Shown: one piece after another, positions 22,157-31,397 of the stretch | Position numbering within the stretch: the stretch's first letter is position 1 | Layout: the number at the start of each line of letters is the position of its first letter | Source: Oscillospiraceae bacterium | GTDB taxonomy: Bacteria > Bacillota > Clostridia > Oscillospirales > Oscillospiraceae | Direction of reading: 5' to 3' | Assembly: GCA_902783035.1 (NCBI GenBank) | Contig: CACZPK010000010.1 | Coordinates: 1-33,601, forward strand | DNA length: 33,601 bases | Program-made: the position numbers and the translations under genes | Notes under the pieces: generated by a model | Told to the model about the DNA's origin: nothing | Seen by the model: only the letters and a program-made list of their open reading frames with translations | The model's database searches: none

Positions 22157-23425
22157 ATGGCAAGGTATGATTTTGATTCCTATACGCTTTATGAAATTAA
22201 AAAACAGAATGTGTATTCGGTAAAAATAAGAGTCATTCTGAAAGAGCGGGTGAATGGCGCGGTCCTTCAAACATCCGCCCAAAATGCGTTCAGACGTTTT
22301 CCGTATTATTGCAGAACGGTTGCTGTAAATCATGAGGGCGCGTTCATTCTCGAACCCTGTGATCAGCCGATTTCTGTCACGGAGGGGGATCGCGTGGTCA
22401 GGCTGGGAACGGAAGAAACAAACGGTCTTCTGTTTGCTGTTACTTATGAGGATAACAATATCTATTTCAGCTTTGCTCATAATTTTTGCGGCGGATGCGG
22501 CGCGATGCGATGGATCCAAGGCACCTTGTGGCAGTATTTGACGGATTTGGGGCATGACGTTGAGAAAACCGGCATTCTGACGGTTGATACGCCCCTCACA
22601 GCCGAAGAGCAGGCGGAGCCGGATGTTGCCTCCCTGCCTGACGGGGAACCGGTTGGCAATTTGAATTTTACAACGGATTCCTTCATGCCAAAAAATGATT
22701 ATATCGAACAAATGAAGGATCCGAATGGGATGAATGGCTACTATCCCATTATGATTCCAAAGGCGCAACTGATGAAATATGCGCACAACAACGACGGCAG
22801 TCCGAATTCAATCTTGGCCGCGATGCTGTTCAGAATGTATGTAAAAGTTTTACCCAACGAGAGCAAGTTTACAGCCGGAATCACGAACAACTACCGGGCG
22901 GACGTCGGTTGCCCCGATACATACCGGGACATGGTCCGGCAAATGTATGTGCAATATGACATCGGGATGAAGGACTGGTCTGTGGAAAAGCTGTCCACAG
23001 TTACGAGAAGCCGCATGTATATCCAAATGCAGCCGGAAATCAGCTGGGACAAATGCAGAAAGGTAGAGGAAATCCGCAGGCAGATAGACGCTCAGCCGAA
23101 TCTTGAAGCCAAAGCAAATTACGCATTTATCAACAGCCCTACCACCCACGGGATACCTTCGGCTTTTCATATCAGCTATGTGGGAAAGATCGAATGGGGC
23201 GGACTGGGTCCGTTCCTTGACGGGGTTTATTCGCTGACGTTCGGTCATCTTTTGATTGAGGTGAACGCGACGGAAGAGGATTTCTGCCTCAGCTTCCAGA
23301 CGGTTCGCAAAGACGGCAGATATTTGAAGGAATTCCTGCAGGCGCTTGACGAAGAAGAAATCGCGTATACTGTCGGGGACTTCGAGGACAGAAAGCTCCC
23401 TGAGATTGTATTGCCCGACGCATGA
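22157..23425 (+). CDS. Condensation/acyltransferase-like protein, first paralogue (HxxxD altered)
   Basis: A 422-residue protein from ATG 22157 with AAGGTGAGG upstream. Layout is that of the BAHD/PapA/condensation-domain superfamily: early substrate-pocket region, then the catalytic-motif position at residues 108-113, then a second lobe with TAGITNNYRADVG and a closing YVGKIEWGG strand. At the catalytic site it reads HNFCGG, so the Asp of HxxxDG is Gly112. The general-base His108 is kept. The next gene is a paralogue, with the same motif at the same residue number but intact (HGMTDG). It might be a divergent or non-catalytic partner. Known relatives transfer acyl groups from CoA or carrier proteins to alcohols or amines; the substrate is unknown. 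Confidence 0.7.
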   Translation: MARYDFDSYTLYEIKKQNVYSVKIRVILKERVNGAVLQTSAQNAFRRFPYYCRTVAVNHEGAFILEPCDQPISVTEGDRVVRLGTEETNGLLFAVTYEDNNIYFSFAHNFCGGCGAMRWIQGTLWQYLTDLGHDVEKTGILTVDTPLTAEEQAEPDVASLPDGEPVGNLNFTTDSFMPKNDYIEQMKDPNGMNGYYPIMIPKAQLMKYAHNNDGSPNSILAAMLFRMYVKVLPNESKFTAGITNNYRADVGCPDTYRDMVRQMYVQYDIGMKDWSVEKLSTVTRSRMYIQMQPEISWDKCRKVEEIRRQIDAQPNLEAKANYAFINSPTTHGIPSAFHISYVGKIEWGGLGPFLDGVYSLTFGHLLIEVNATEEDFCLSFQTVRKDGRYLKEFLQALDEEEIAYTVGDFEDRKLPEIVLPDA

Positions 23426-23442
23426 TTGGAAGGAGATACACC

Positions 23443-24715
23443 ATGGAACAGAGACTGTTTACGGAGCTGCGTCCGTTATATGTGACGAGCAAGGAAAGCC
23501 CCCATGACATTCGGCTCAGGATTCGTATGCGCGACCTGATCGACCCGGACATTCTTCGTCACGCAGTGGATACGACGATGCAGCGATACCCGTATTTCTG
23601 CGTTGAATTACAAAAAAAGGACGGGCAGTACATTTTTGCGGAAAACCCTCGTCCCGTGGTGGTTACCCATTCGCTTCACGGCGTGGCGCTGAATTCAGAG
23701 GATTCCAACTATCACATGATCGCGTTTTGCTGGCAGGACAACTGGATCATTCTGGATGTATTTCACGGCATGACGGACGGGACCGGCGCGTATGAAGTGG
23801 TGAGAACGCTGCTCTATTACTATTGTTCTGAACGGTATGACATTCATCTGACAGAAGAGGGCATTCGTCTGGCCGGGGACGAAATCTCCGCGGAAGAGTG
23901 GACCGACCCTGTGGCGGACAGAGCCGATCTTCCAGTCCCCAGACAGAATGAACAAATGTCCGACGCGCTGAATCTCATCGCTTCAGCGGGCCTTGAGGAG
24001 GATCACCGGCATACCGTATACAGCATCGCCATCTCTGAAACCGAGTTTATGAGATTTAATCTGGATAACGACGGCAGCCCGGGTACCATGGTATCTCTGC
24101 TGCTCAGCCGGTCCATTGCGAAGCTGTATCCGGAGGCAAGGGACATCCATCCGCATTACCCTGTGTGTGAACCAGAGAACGGCGCTTCATACGCCGCTGG
24201 CGCATCAGAGCCTGGTTGGCGGGGCTTTTCTGGAGTATAAGGACAAGATGCGCGATTGGCCCTTGGAAAAGCAGGCAACCGCTTACCGGGGAATGGTTTT
24301 TGCCCAGACCCAGGAGGAGAATGTGCTGATGGGCGTAGCCTCCATCAAGGGAATCGACGGCATGATCCTCTCAAAAGAGAGTGATCAGGAGCGGCTGGGG
24401 GTGGCAGCCTATATCAATGCCCTGGCGGCCAGAGTCGTCACGGCTACAGTGAGCTATGTGGGCAAGGCAAACTATCGGGAAGCCGAGCGGTATATCCGTG
24501 ATTTTCGGACGTGGACATCCTCCTCGGCCGATGGTCTGACCGTTGAAATATCGGCGGTAAACGGACGGTTTACCCTTGATTTTTTGCAGACGTTTTCAAG
24601 TCCAATCTTTGTAAATGCTTTCCTGAAGGAGCTGGAGGAGAACGGAATCGTGTATGACCTACAGGATGTCAATAAATTGGAGCTGGCGAATATCAAGCTC
24701 CCTTGGGCGGAGTAA
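23443..24715 (+). pseudogene. Condensation/acyltransferase-like paralogue with a frameshift
   Basis: ATG 23443 follows GGAAGGAG. The first frame runs to TAA at 24238-24240 and carries the intact HGMTDG motif at residues 108-113. From about 24140-24165 the homology moves to the next frame (ITLCVNQRTALHTPLAHQS, matching the TAGITNNYRADVG region of the paralogue) and continues to TAA at 24713-24715, ending ELANIKLPWAE against PEIVLPDA in the first paralogue. A net shift of one base would restore a protein of about 424 residues, the same length as its neighbour. Recent inactivation or a base error in the assembly are both possible; programmed shifting is unlikely because no slippery run is obvious. 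Confidence 0.75.
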
Positions 24716-24755
24716 CAAGGTATGATTACAAAACCATTATATGAGGAGCAGCAAA

Positions 24756-25871
24756 ATGAACAAGAAAGCGATCGGTATAATTGTCGCCGTCCTGCTCATT
24801 ATCGCCGGCGCAGTCGGCGGATACTTTGCGGGAAAAAGTACAGAAACCGCAAAGTATAAAGAAGCACAGGAGCTGAATATTGCACTGAGCAAAAGTGAGT
24901 TGGACGCTCTGGGAGAAATCGAGGGGCCAATCTATGTTACTGGGCACAAGAGCCCGGATGCGGATACGGTTGGAAGCTCAATTGCCTATGCGGAACTCCT
25001 TACAAAACTGGGATATGACGCCCGTCCGGTCGTGCTGGGAGAGATTAACAACGAGACGAAGTACATCCTTGAAGCGGCCGGTGTTGAGGCGCCTAAACTT
25101 CTGGAAGATGCATCCGGCTGTAAGATGGTTTTGGTTGACCACAGCGATTATGAGCAATCGGCGGAAGGCCTTCAAGACGCCCACATTATCAGCATCATAG
25201 ACCACCACGGAGATGGTTCCGTCCGAACTGGCAATCAGCTGATCTATGACGCAAGACCGCTTGGCGCAACGGCGACTATCATCTGGATGCGGTTCCGGAA
25301 CTATGGTTTGGAACCGGACAGGCAGACAGCCCATATCATGATCGGCTCGATCTTTTCTGATACCCATAACCTGGAGTATGATAGTGCGACCTTTGCGGAT
25401 AAGGAGGCGGTAAAGTCCTTGGCAAAACTGGCAGGTCTTACGGATCTTAGCTCCTTCTGGCAAGGCATGCACGCCGCCTCGCTTTCTTATGAAGGCATGA
25501 CGGATGAAGATGTTTTTTTCAACGATTATAAGGAATATGAATGCGCCGGCAAGAACTATGGGATCGGCTGCATGAAAGCTGTAAATGAGGAAGGCGCGCG
25601 GGATCTGGCGGAGCGCATGACGCAGGTGATGTCGGATGCGGTCGAGAGTACGGGAATGGATTTTGTTATTTCCCAGATCAGCATCGATGAAGGCGATGTT
25701 TCCATTACTTATTTTGTTCCGTCGAATGACATGGCAAAAGCCGTACTGGAGGATGCCTTTGGAGACGCAACGGAGTATGACGGGACATCTTTCATAATGA
25801 CACCGAGTGTTTCCAGAAAAGCGGTAGTCGTTCCGGCTATCACAGACGTGCTGAATGCATATCCGAGGTGA
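24756..25871 (+). CDS. Membrane-anchored family II inorganic pyrophosphatase-like DHH protein
   Basis: A 371-residue protein. ATG 24756 (MNKKAIGI) has GAGGAG 8 bases before it. A signal-anchor span (about 5-27) precedes a complete DHH/DHHA2 pyrophosphatase pattern: GHKSPDADTVGSS (His64, Asp68, Asp70), LVDHS (Asp128), IIDHHGDG (His150, His151), GSIFSDTHNL (Asp202) and a late SRKAVVVP. These match the metal and phosphate ligands of PpaC, which splits PPi to two phosphates. Soluble PpaC has about 310 residues and no anchor. Basic residues before the span predict an outside catalytic domain, which is unusual for this family. It lies 40 bases after the acyltransferase pair and before two MATE genes. 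Confidence 0.8.
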   Translation: MNKKAIGIIVAVLLIIAGAVGGYFAGKSTETAKYKEAQELNIALSKSELDALGEIEGPIYVTGHKSPDADTVGSSIAYAELLTKLGYDARPVVLGEINNETKYILEAAGVEAPKLLEDASGCKMVLVDHSDYEQSAEGLQDAHIISIIDHHGDGSVRTGNQLIYDARPLGATATIIWMRFRNYGLEPDRQTAHIMIGSIFSDTHNLEYDSATFADKEAVKSLAKLAGLTDLSSFWQGMHAASLSYEGMTDEDVFFNDYKEYECAGKNYGIGCMKAVNEEGARDLAERMTQVMSDAVESTGMDFVISQISIDEGDVSITYFVPSNDMAKAVLEDAFGDATEYDGTSFIMTPSVSRKAVVVPAITDVLNAYPR

Positions 25872-25923
25872 TTTGGCACTCATTTTCTTATCGGGGTGAA
25901 CTGCGGCTTTAGAAGCGACGAGG

Positions 25924-27387
25924 ATGAAGAATAAAATGAACAAATCAAAGGAAGCATCAAAAGGCACATGGCGCAGCAAAGCAAAAACGGTTTTCCTGGC
26001 CATGATCGCCGAGATCGATATGACGGTCTTGAACGTCATAAACATATTCGTTGTCAGCCGGTTTCTCGGTACGGACGGCGCGGCCGCCTATGAGGTCGTG
26101 ATGCCCTGCATCATGGTGGTTTGCGCGCTGATCGCAATGGGCTATAACGGCGTGCAGGCAGTCTGTGCCAAGGACTACGGCGCGAGGGATCTCGCTGCCT
26201 TTGAGCGCCACAAAAACGCCGGTTATACCTGGATGACCGTTGCTGTGGCGGCATTGACGCTCCTGTATGCCCTGTTCAAAGCCCCCCTGCTCGATCTGCT
26301 TGGCGCGAACGACGGGAGCGCGGCTCTGGCACGGTTCAGCGGGGAATGCTACTCAGCCTTCTTGTTTTTCTATCTCCCTCAGAGCCTGTTCAGCCTGGCA
26401 GTCTGCTTTCTGTTTCTGGAGGACCGCCGGCAGCTGTTGGTCACAAACCTGATTCTTTATGGGTGCATTCTGGCGGGCAATATCTTTGTCGCACTGACCC
26501 GACCGTCCATGACGGGGTTTATGGCGGTGAATGGGATCGGTACAGCCCTTGCGGACATATACGTGGTTCTGTACTGCCTGTTTGGTGGATCCGGCGGCTC
26601 AAGAGTGGCCGTTACCGCGATCAACCTGCGCTTCAAGGACATTCGGGAGGCGTTCTTTACGGGGCTGCCGGATTTTATGGAATACACTTTTGTGGCGATA
26701 TTGTACCTGGGTGAAAACCTTTATGTGCTTTCCCGGTTTTCGGAGTCTTTGATAGCGGGGATCGGCATCTTTGAAGCCATCGACAACCTGCCGGAGATCA
26801 TCTGCGTGGGCTTCTGTTTCCTCGTGACCGGCACGTTGGGAACAAAGGTTGGGAGACTGGTCGGCGCATCCTCCGGCGGAGAAACCGATGAAGCTGAAAA
26901 ATCGCTCGTCATTGCTGCGAAACAGCTCACAAAAGGCGGAACACTCGGTTCCCTGGCAGTGTCCGTAGTTCTGATCCTGACAGCCCGTCCGTTGGTTGGG
27001 CTCTTTATGGAAGGAGAGGACGCCGCCGCCATGAACAGCGCCGTCTTGCTCACGATATCCTGCGCCATCGGCTTCGTATTTTATATGCTCAATTCCGAAT
27101 TGGTTTGCTACTACAAGGTCGTGGGCGCATATATCCCGGCGCACATATTCTTCTTTGCGGAGGCGCTGCTGTTTCCGCTGGGCTTCAAGCTGCTGCTGGG
27201 TGAGTTGTTTGGCGTAATCGGCTTTTGCATGGGCGGCGCAGCCGGGGAGATCGCGGCTTTCCTTTTGAATCTGTGCATCGTCTGGCGGACGGCGGGACAT
27301 TTTCCCCGGAGACTATCGGATTTCCGCATGGAGCAATACCTTCAAAGGGCAGTTCAAAAGCACAGGATCAGTGAGGTGAGCAGATGA
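25924..27387 (+). CDS. MATE-family efflux transporter
   Basis: A 487-residue protein; ATG 25924 or the in-frame ATG 25936 may be the start, both after GACGAGG. About twelve hydrophobic segments in two lobes: opening IDMTVLNVINIFVVSRFLGTDGAAA, a first-lobe MGYNGVQAVCAKDYGARD (the usual G-x-x-x-x-[SC]-x-x-YGA motif of MATE), and a second lobe with VTGTLGTKVGRLVGASS. MATE proteins export drugs or metabolites against sodium or protons. The stop overlaps the start of the next MATE gene (ATGA, 27384-27387), so the two are co-translated and could work as a pair. Confidence 0.85.
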   Translation: MKNKMNKSKEASKGTWRSKAKTVFLAMIAEIDMTVLNVINIFVVSRFLGTDGAAAYEVVMPCIMVVCALIAMGYNGVQAVCAKDYGARDLAAFERHKNAGYTWMTVAVAALTLLYALFKAPLLDLLGANDGSAALARFSGECYSAFLFFYLPQSLFSLAVCFLFLEDRRQLLVTNLILYGCILAGNIFVALTRPSMTGFMAVNGIGTALADIYVVLYCLFGGSGGSRVAVTAINLRFKDIREAFFTGLPDFMEYTFVAILYLGENLYVLSRFSESLIAGIGIFEAIDNLPEIICVGFCFLVTGTLGTKVGRLVGASSGGETDEAEKSLVIAAKQLTKGGTLGSLAVSVVLILTARPLVGLFMEGEDAAAMNSAVLLTISCAIGFVFYMLNSELVCYYKVVGAYIPAHIFFFAEALLFPLGFKLLLGELFGVIGFCMGGAAGEIAAFLLNLCIVWRTAGHFPRRLSDFRMEQYLQRAVQKHRISEVSR

Positions 27388-29102
27388 AAAAATCAGGCTT
27401 TTGTGAGAGCAAATTTCGTTCCATGCTCCTTGCGGGCACGCTGACGTTGGCGGTCCTCTATATCATGCTCCTCTGCGATACCATCATCGCGGGTTATTAT
27501 ATCGGTGAGATGGGCGTTGCGGCAATCAACGCCGTCACGCCGGTAACGGGTATCGTGACCTTCTTCTCAACCGTCGTCGCCATTGGCTCCGGCATTCTCT
27601 ACAGCCGGGAGATCGGCGCGATGAACAAGCGCCGCGCGGATGAAATTTTCGGGCAGGGGCTGATCCTGAGCATCGCCATTGCCACGTTCAGCGCGTCGGC
27701 GCTGGCGCTTGGCAGGGAGGTTTATTTCCGGGCAAACGGCGTCACGGGCGAAATCTACGAGCTTGCCAGCGCTTACTATCGGTGGACGCCGCTGAACGCG
27801 GTGCTGAGCGTCACGGTCAACTACTTGACGCAGATGGTGTACACGGATGGGGATGAAACCTGCAATAACATCTCCTATGGCTGTCAGATCGGCGGAAACA
27901 TTGTTCTCTCGGTGCTTTTGGCGCGTTCCCTTGGCATGACCGGCATCATCCTCGGCACGATCATCGGAAATGTCCTCGGCCTTCTGGCAATCTGCTGGCA
28001 TTTTTTCAAGAAAAGCAACACGCTTCATTTTGCCTGGCATCTTTCCTGGAAGGATCTGCTGGATAGCGTGCGGTTCAGCATCGTGGATGCGGCGATTTAT
28101 CTCTGCTGGGCTGTGATGGATTACGTGATGATTGGCCATATTTCCGTTCGGTACGGCGAGACAGGTCTGGTCACGCTTGCCGTGGTCATCAGCGTCATAG
28201 AGTTCAGCGTTGTGATGGATGGTGTTGGAATGGCCGTCAAACCGCTTTTGGGAACCTATCTCGGAGAGAAAAATCATGTGCTGATCCGGCGGCTCATGCG
28301 CGCGGCTGCGAAAGCAGCGCTGATTGAGGGCTTGATCGCGAATGCGCTGGTGTTTGTCTTCGCAAAACAGTTTTGCGCTTTGTTCGGCATCGCCGAAGGC
28401 GCGGCCCTGTTGCCGTCTATCCATGCGGTTCGCATCGTTTCGCTTGGCATGACGTTTTGCAGTGCGTTTTCACTGACCACCTCTTACTATATGCTGGTGA
28501 ATCATGTGGGGCTGTCTGTCGCCATTACGGTGCTCAAGGATGGATTGCTGTATTCCACTCTGCCGCTGCTCACCTCGGTGCTTTTCGGAGAAACCGGTAT
28601 GTGGGCGGCCTTTGCCGTCACGCCGGCTCTGGCTTTGGCGCTGTCGTTACTGTTTGTCCGGCTTCATTACGGGGCGGCGCAATTTCCCTATTTGCTGGAG
28701 AATACAGATACGAAAATCATTGTTTTGGACGATACGCTGACAAAGAATAGCTGCGTGCGTCTTTCGGAACAGGTGCAGGCGGTTATGGAGGAGCAAGGCT
28801 ATTCAGCTCGCGTGGCAAATCGTGCCGCGCTGTTCACGGAAGAGATCGGCTTGACGATTCTCGAGAAAAATGCGGCAGAGAAAAAAGCAATTCTGACAGA
28901 AATATCACTGCTTTTTGAGGATAACTCTGTGCTGTTGATCGAACGTGATTCCGGTAAAATATTCGATCTTACCGACCCGGATCAAGCAATCGCCGGCCTC
29001 AGCAGCTTTATTCTCAGCGGTCTGATGGAAGCCCACAAGGAAAAGGCATACCTCACGACAACAGGTTATAATCGAAATATGATGAGGTTTTTACAGCAAT
29101 AA
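27384..29102 (+). CDS. MATE transporter fused to a C-terminal RsbW-like ATPase domain
   Basis: A 572-residue protein. Residues about 1-430 are a MATE transporter (LLCDTIIAGYYIGEMGVAAIN, SGILYSREIGAMNK, second-lobe PLLGTYLGEKN). Residues about 440-572 form a soluble cytoplasmic domain resembling anti-sigma kinases of the RsbW/SpoIIAB (HATPase) type: ALFTEEIGLTILEKNA in place of the N-box, LLIERDSGKIFDL in place of the D-x-G-x-G box, and a closing TGYNRNMMRFL. The N-box Asn and the second Gly are missing, so nucleotide binding may be weak or lost. A STAS protein is encoded 2 kb downstream in the same direction. Inference: the STAS protein docks on this domain and controls transport. Confidence 0.8.
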   Translation: MKKSGFCESKFRSMLLAGTLTLAVLYIMLLCDTIIAGYYIGEMGVAAINAVTPVTGIVTFFSTVVAIGSGILYSREIGAMNKRRADEIFGQGLILSIAIATFSASALALGREVYFRANGVTGEIYELASAYYRWTPLNAVLSVTVNYLTQMVYTDGDETCNNISYGCQIGGNIVLSVLLARSLGMTGIILGTIIGNVLGLLAICWHFFKKSNTLHFAWHLSWKDLLDSVRFSIVDAAIYLCWAVMDYVMIGHISVRYGETGLVTLAVVISVIEFSVVMDGVGMAVKPLLGTYLGEKNHVLIRRLMRAAAKAALIEGLIANALVFVFAKQFCALFGIAEGAALLPSIHAVRIVSLGMTFCSAFSLTTSYYMLVNHVGLSVAITVLKDGLLYSTLPLLTSVLFGETGMWAAFAVTPALALALSLLFVRLHYGAAQFPYLLENTDTKIIVLDDTLTKNSCVRLSEQVQAVMEEQGYSARVANRAALFTEEIGLTILEKNAAEKKAILTEISLLFEDNSVLLIERDSGKIFDLTDPDQAIAGLSSFILSGLMEAHKEKAYLTTTGYNRNMMRFLQQ

Positions 29103-29232
29103 GCGAGTGAAAGGCAAAACAAGCGGCAAATCAGGCAGACGGAGCCTGCAATCCCACAGCATCTGTCATTTATAGCGGAAAATGATCCAGGAGCGTTATG
29201 CATCCGCGGAATATCAGGAGGAGGCTATTACT

Positions 29233-30543
29233 TTGAGGAAGATTATAGGTATTGTCTTGCTTATAAGCGTTGTCCTGGGATTATGTTCTTGCGGAAAGAG
29301 CATAAAGAAGGATGAAGGCTCAGAAACAAAATCCGTTGAAAATCAGGAAATAACATTGAATTTGGCCACCTTTGGAGAAAGAAACGGTAAATATTCGGGG
29401 GAGATGCTAAATGATCTCCCTCAGGGATTTGGAAAGTTTGAATCTCAAAACTCCGAGGGCACCGGCTGGGTTTATGAGGGGGAATGGGTTAGCGGCCAGT
29501 TTCACGGAGAAGGCTATTTGTATTGGCCTTCAAACGGACAGAAATATGAAGGTACATATCGCGACTCTGATTTGATAAAAGGAAAATGCTATATCAGAGA
29601 CACCCTTACCTATAAAGGTGATTTTACTTCGTATACTTTCGATGGCACAGGCACTTTTTATAATCACAAGGGTGAAGCGGTTTATACAGGTCCGTTCACA
29701 GCTGGGGCCCCGAGTGATCTGGATACCTTTATCGCTGCGACAAGGGATATTCATTACGATGACTATGCAAAGGACATCACAACGTATCGTGCCGATCCCA
29801 TTAGATTTACAGGGAGTATTATTCAGCTTTGGGAGGACGATGGTTCCGGCGTCCGTAACTATGTAGTGAGCTTGGATGATTCAAATGAACAATTACTCTT
29901 CGTTTACGACTATCGAATGAGACTGGGACTGGATGTAGAACTTCAGGAATCAGATATCATAACAGGGTATGGACTCACGACGGCTGCTTTTACATATGAA
30001 TCAAAATCAGGTACAAGCGTTACATCCCCTGCAGTTTTAACTTTTTTCGTAGAATCTCAAAACACCTGGGGAACCGATTCGCTTTATGAGGGAGAATTGG
30101 CTAAAGGTCTGGCCTGCTACTACGGCACAGAAACAGGAATCGCTGACTTTGATAAGGCGGAAGCTGCCTTCCAGACTGCGGCGGACGCCGGTGTTGCGGA
30201 CGCTTGGTACTATCTTGGGCGGATCGCCTATCAGCGCAGCGACTATCAGAATGCCGCCGCTTTCTTTGAAACAGGCGCGGAGCAGGGCAGCGAGCTTGCA
30301 CGCTTCAATCTTGGAATGTTGTATGAAAACGGGGAGGGTCTGCGTCTGGATCTGGACGTGGATTATGAAAAAGCAAGGGAGCTCTTTCAGGAGGCCGTGG
30401 ATCACGGCTGCATCGAGGCCAACTGCGGTCTTGGGGATATATACCAGAACGGCTACGGCGTCGAGGCGGACAACGCCCGTGCGCTTGAATACTTCCTCCT
30501 CGCCGCGGAGTCGAACGACCCGGAGTGGGCTCCCTATGCCTAG
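29233..30543 (+). CDS. Lipoprotein with MORN and Sel1-like repeats, ends at an in-frame TAG
   Basis: TTG 29233 is preferred as start (LRKIIGIVLLI) because AGGAGGAGG precedes it; upstream codons have no site. The lipobox is LCSC, so the protein is lipid-anchored outside. Residues about 45-160 hold MORN repeats (YSGEMLNDLPQGFGKF, YEGEWVSGQFHGEGYLYWP, YKGDFTSYTFDGTGTFY). A beta-rich middle (about 165-290) is not recognised. Sel1-like alpha repeats follow (AAFQTAADAGVADAWYYLG, ARFNLGMLYENGEG, ANCGLGDIYQNGYGVEADN). TAG at 30541-30543 stops it in the middle of a repeat, and the same frame continues with more Sel1 repeats. Likely a scaffold for assembling envelope partners. Intact length would be 597 codons. 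Confidence 0.75.
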   Translation: MRKIIGIVLLISVVLGLCSCGKSIKKDEGSETKSVENQEITLNLATFGERNGKYSGEMLNDLPQGFGKFESQNSEGTGWVYEGEWVSGQFHGEGYLYWPSNGQKYEGTYRDSDLIKGKCYIRDTLTYKGDFTSYTFDGTGTFYNHKGEAVYTGPFTAGAPSDLDTFIAATRDIHYDDYAKDITTYRADPIRFTGSIIQLWEDDGSGVRNYVVSLDDSNEQLLFVYDYRMRLGLDVELQESDIITGYGLTTAAFTYESKSGTSVTSPAVLTFFVESQNTWGTDSLYEGELAKGLACYYGTETGIADFDKAEAAFQTAADAGVADAWYYLGRIAYQRSDYQNAAAFFETGAEQGSELARFNLGMLYENGEGLRLDLDVDYEKARELFQEAVDHGCIEANCGLGDIYQNGYGVEADNARALEYFLLAAESNDPEWAPYA

Positions 30544-30569
30544 CTGAGCGTCTGTGAGGCGTCGCTCAG
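30541..30569 (+). promoter_or_regulatory. In-frame TAG followed directly by a short stem-loop
   Basis: TAG (30541-30543) is followed immediately by CTGAGCG (30544-30550), which pairs perfectly with CGCTCAG (30563-30569) around a 12-base loop. The reading frame is open on both sides of TAG with continuous Sel1-repeat content. A structure next to a stop could favour read-through or be chance; a simple nonsense mutation explains the TAG equally well. Confidence 0.4.
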
Positions 30570-31026
30570 TGCAGAGGCCGTTGAACCGGACGGCGGGCAG
30601 CCCGACGACTGGAAAGAGAAGTTCCTGGAAGGCGAAACGGCGCTTGCCGAGGCCGGGCTTCCCAAGGCCAGTTTCTTTTTAGCATTCTATTATTATAACG
30701 GCAGCGTCGACGAGCCGGATTATGCCACGGCGATGACCTGGTTCCGGAAAGCGGCTGAGGCCGGGGACGCGAGATCGATGTATTTTATCGCATACATGTA
30801 CAGCAAGGGGCTCGGCGTCGAGGAAAATCAGGAAGAGAGTATGAATTGGTATCTGAAATCCGCGGAAGCCGGATACCTGTCCTCAATGTACAATGTCGGC
30901 AGGCGCTATGAACTTGGCAATGGTGTCGAGCGGAATACCGAAAAGGCAATCGAATGGTACCAAAAAGCAGCCAAAGCCGGCAACAAGAAAGCCGCAGAAC
31001 GTCTGGCCGAGCTGACTGGGACCTGA
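30544..31026 (+). pseudogene. C-terminal Sel1 repeats of the lipoprotein, after the in-frame TAG
   Basis: 160 codons in the same frame as the upstream lipoprotein, to TGA at 31024-31026. It contains at least three Sel1 repeats: ASFFLAFYYYNGSVDEPDYATA, MTWFRKAAEAGDARSMYFIA broken at the usual helix turns, SMNWYLKSAEAGYLSSMYNVG, and AIEWYQKAAKAGNKKAAERL. Codon quality is as good as upstream, so it has not been drifting for long. Without read-through it would need its own start, and none with a binding site is seen near its beginning (the first ATG is at 30733). Confidence 0.65.
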
Positions 31027-31097
31027 TTCTTATCCCCAATAATCGAAGAATGCATAATTGTTGAAAAAAAGACGGTATTGAAAGAGAAAGGAGACGC

Positions 31098-31397
31098 ATG
31101 ATGAACATTGTGAAAAAACAAGACGGGAGCAGGCTGACATTGGCGTTGGAGGACAGACTCGACATGACGACCGCGCCGGAGCTGGAAAAGGAGGTCTCCA
31201 CCTCCTTGCCCGGCGTAACGGAGCTTGTATTTGACCTCAAGACGCTGGAGTACATCTCCTCCGCCGGATTGCGCGTGTTGCCCTCCGCGCAGAAGATGAT
31301 GAACAAGCAGGGCAGCATGGTCATCCGCAACGTGAACGAGAACATCATGGAGGTTTTCGACTTCACCGGTGTCATCGACATCCTGACTATCGAGTGA
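31098..31397 (+). CDS. STAS-domain anti-sigma factor antagonist-like protein
   Basis: A 99-residue protein from ATG 31098 (or 31101), after AAAGGAGACG. It is a complete single STAS domain like SpoIIAA/RsbV: MNIVKKQDGSRLTLALEDRLD, then LVFDLKTLEYISSAGLRVL with the phospho-acceptor Ser of the ISSAGLR motif, and a closing DFTGVIDILTIE. In classical partner switches the unphosphorylated form binds an RsbW-type kinase. No sigma factor or separate RsbW gene is seen here, but the upstream MATE fusion carries an RsbW-like domain. The stop overlaps the amidohydrolase start (TGATG), so the two are translationally coupled. Confidence 0.85.
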   Translation: MMNIVKKQDGSRLTLALEDRLDMTTAPELEKEVSTSLPGVTELVFDLKTLEYISSAGLRVLPSAQKMMNKQGSMVIRNVNENIMEVFDFTGVIDILTIE

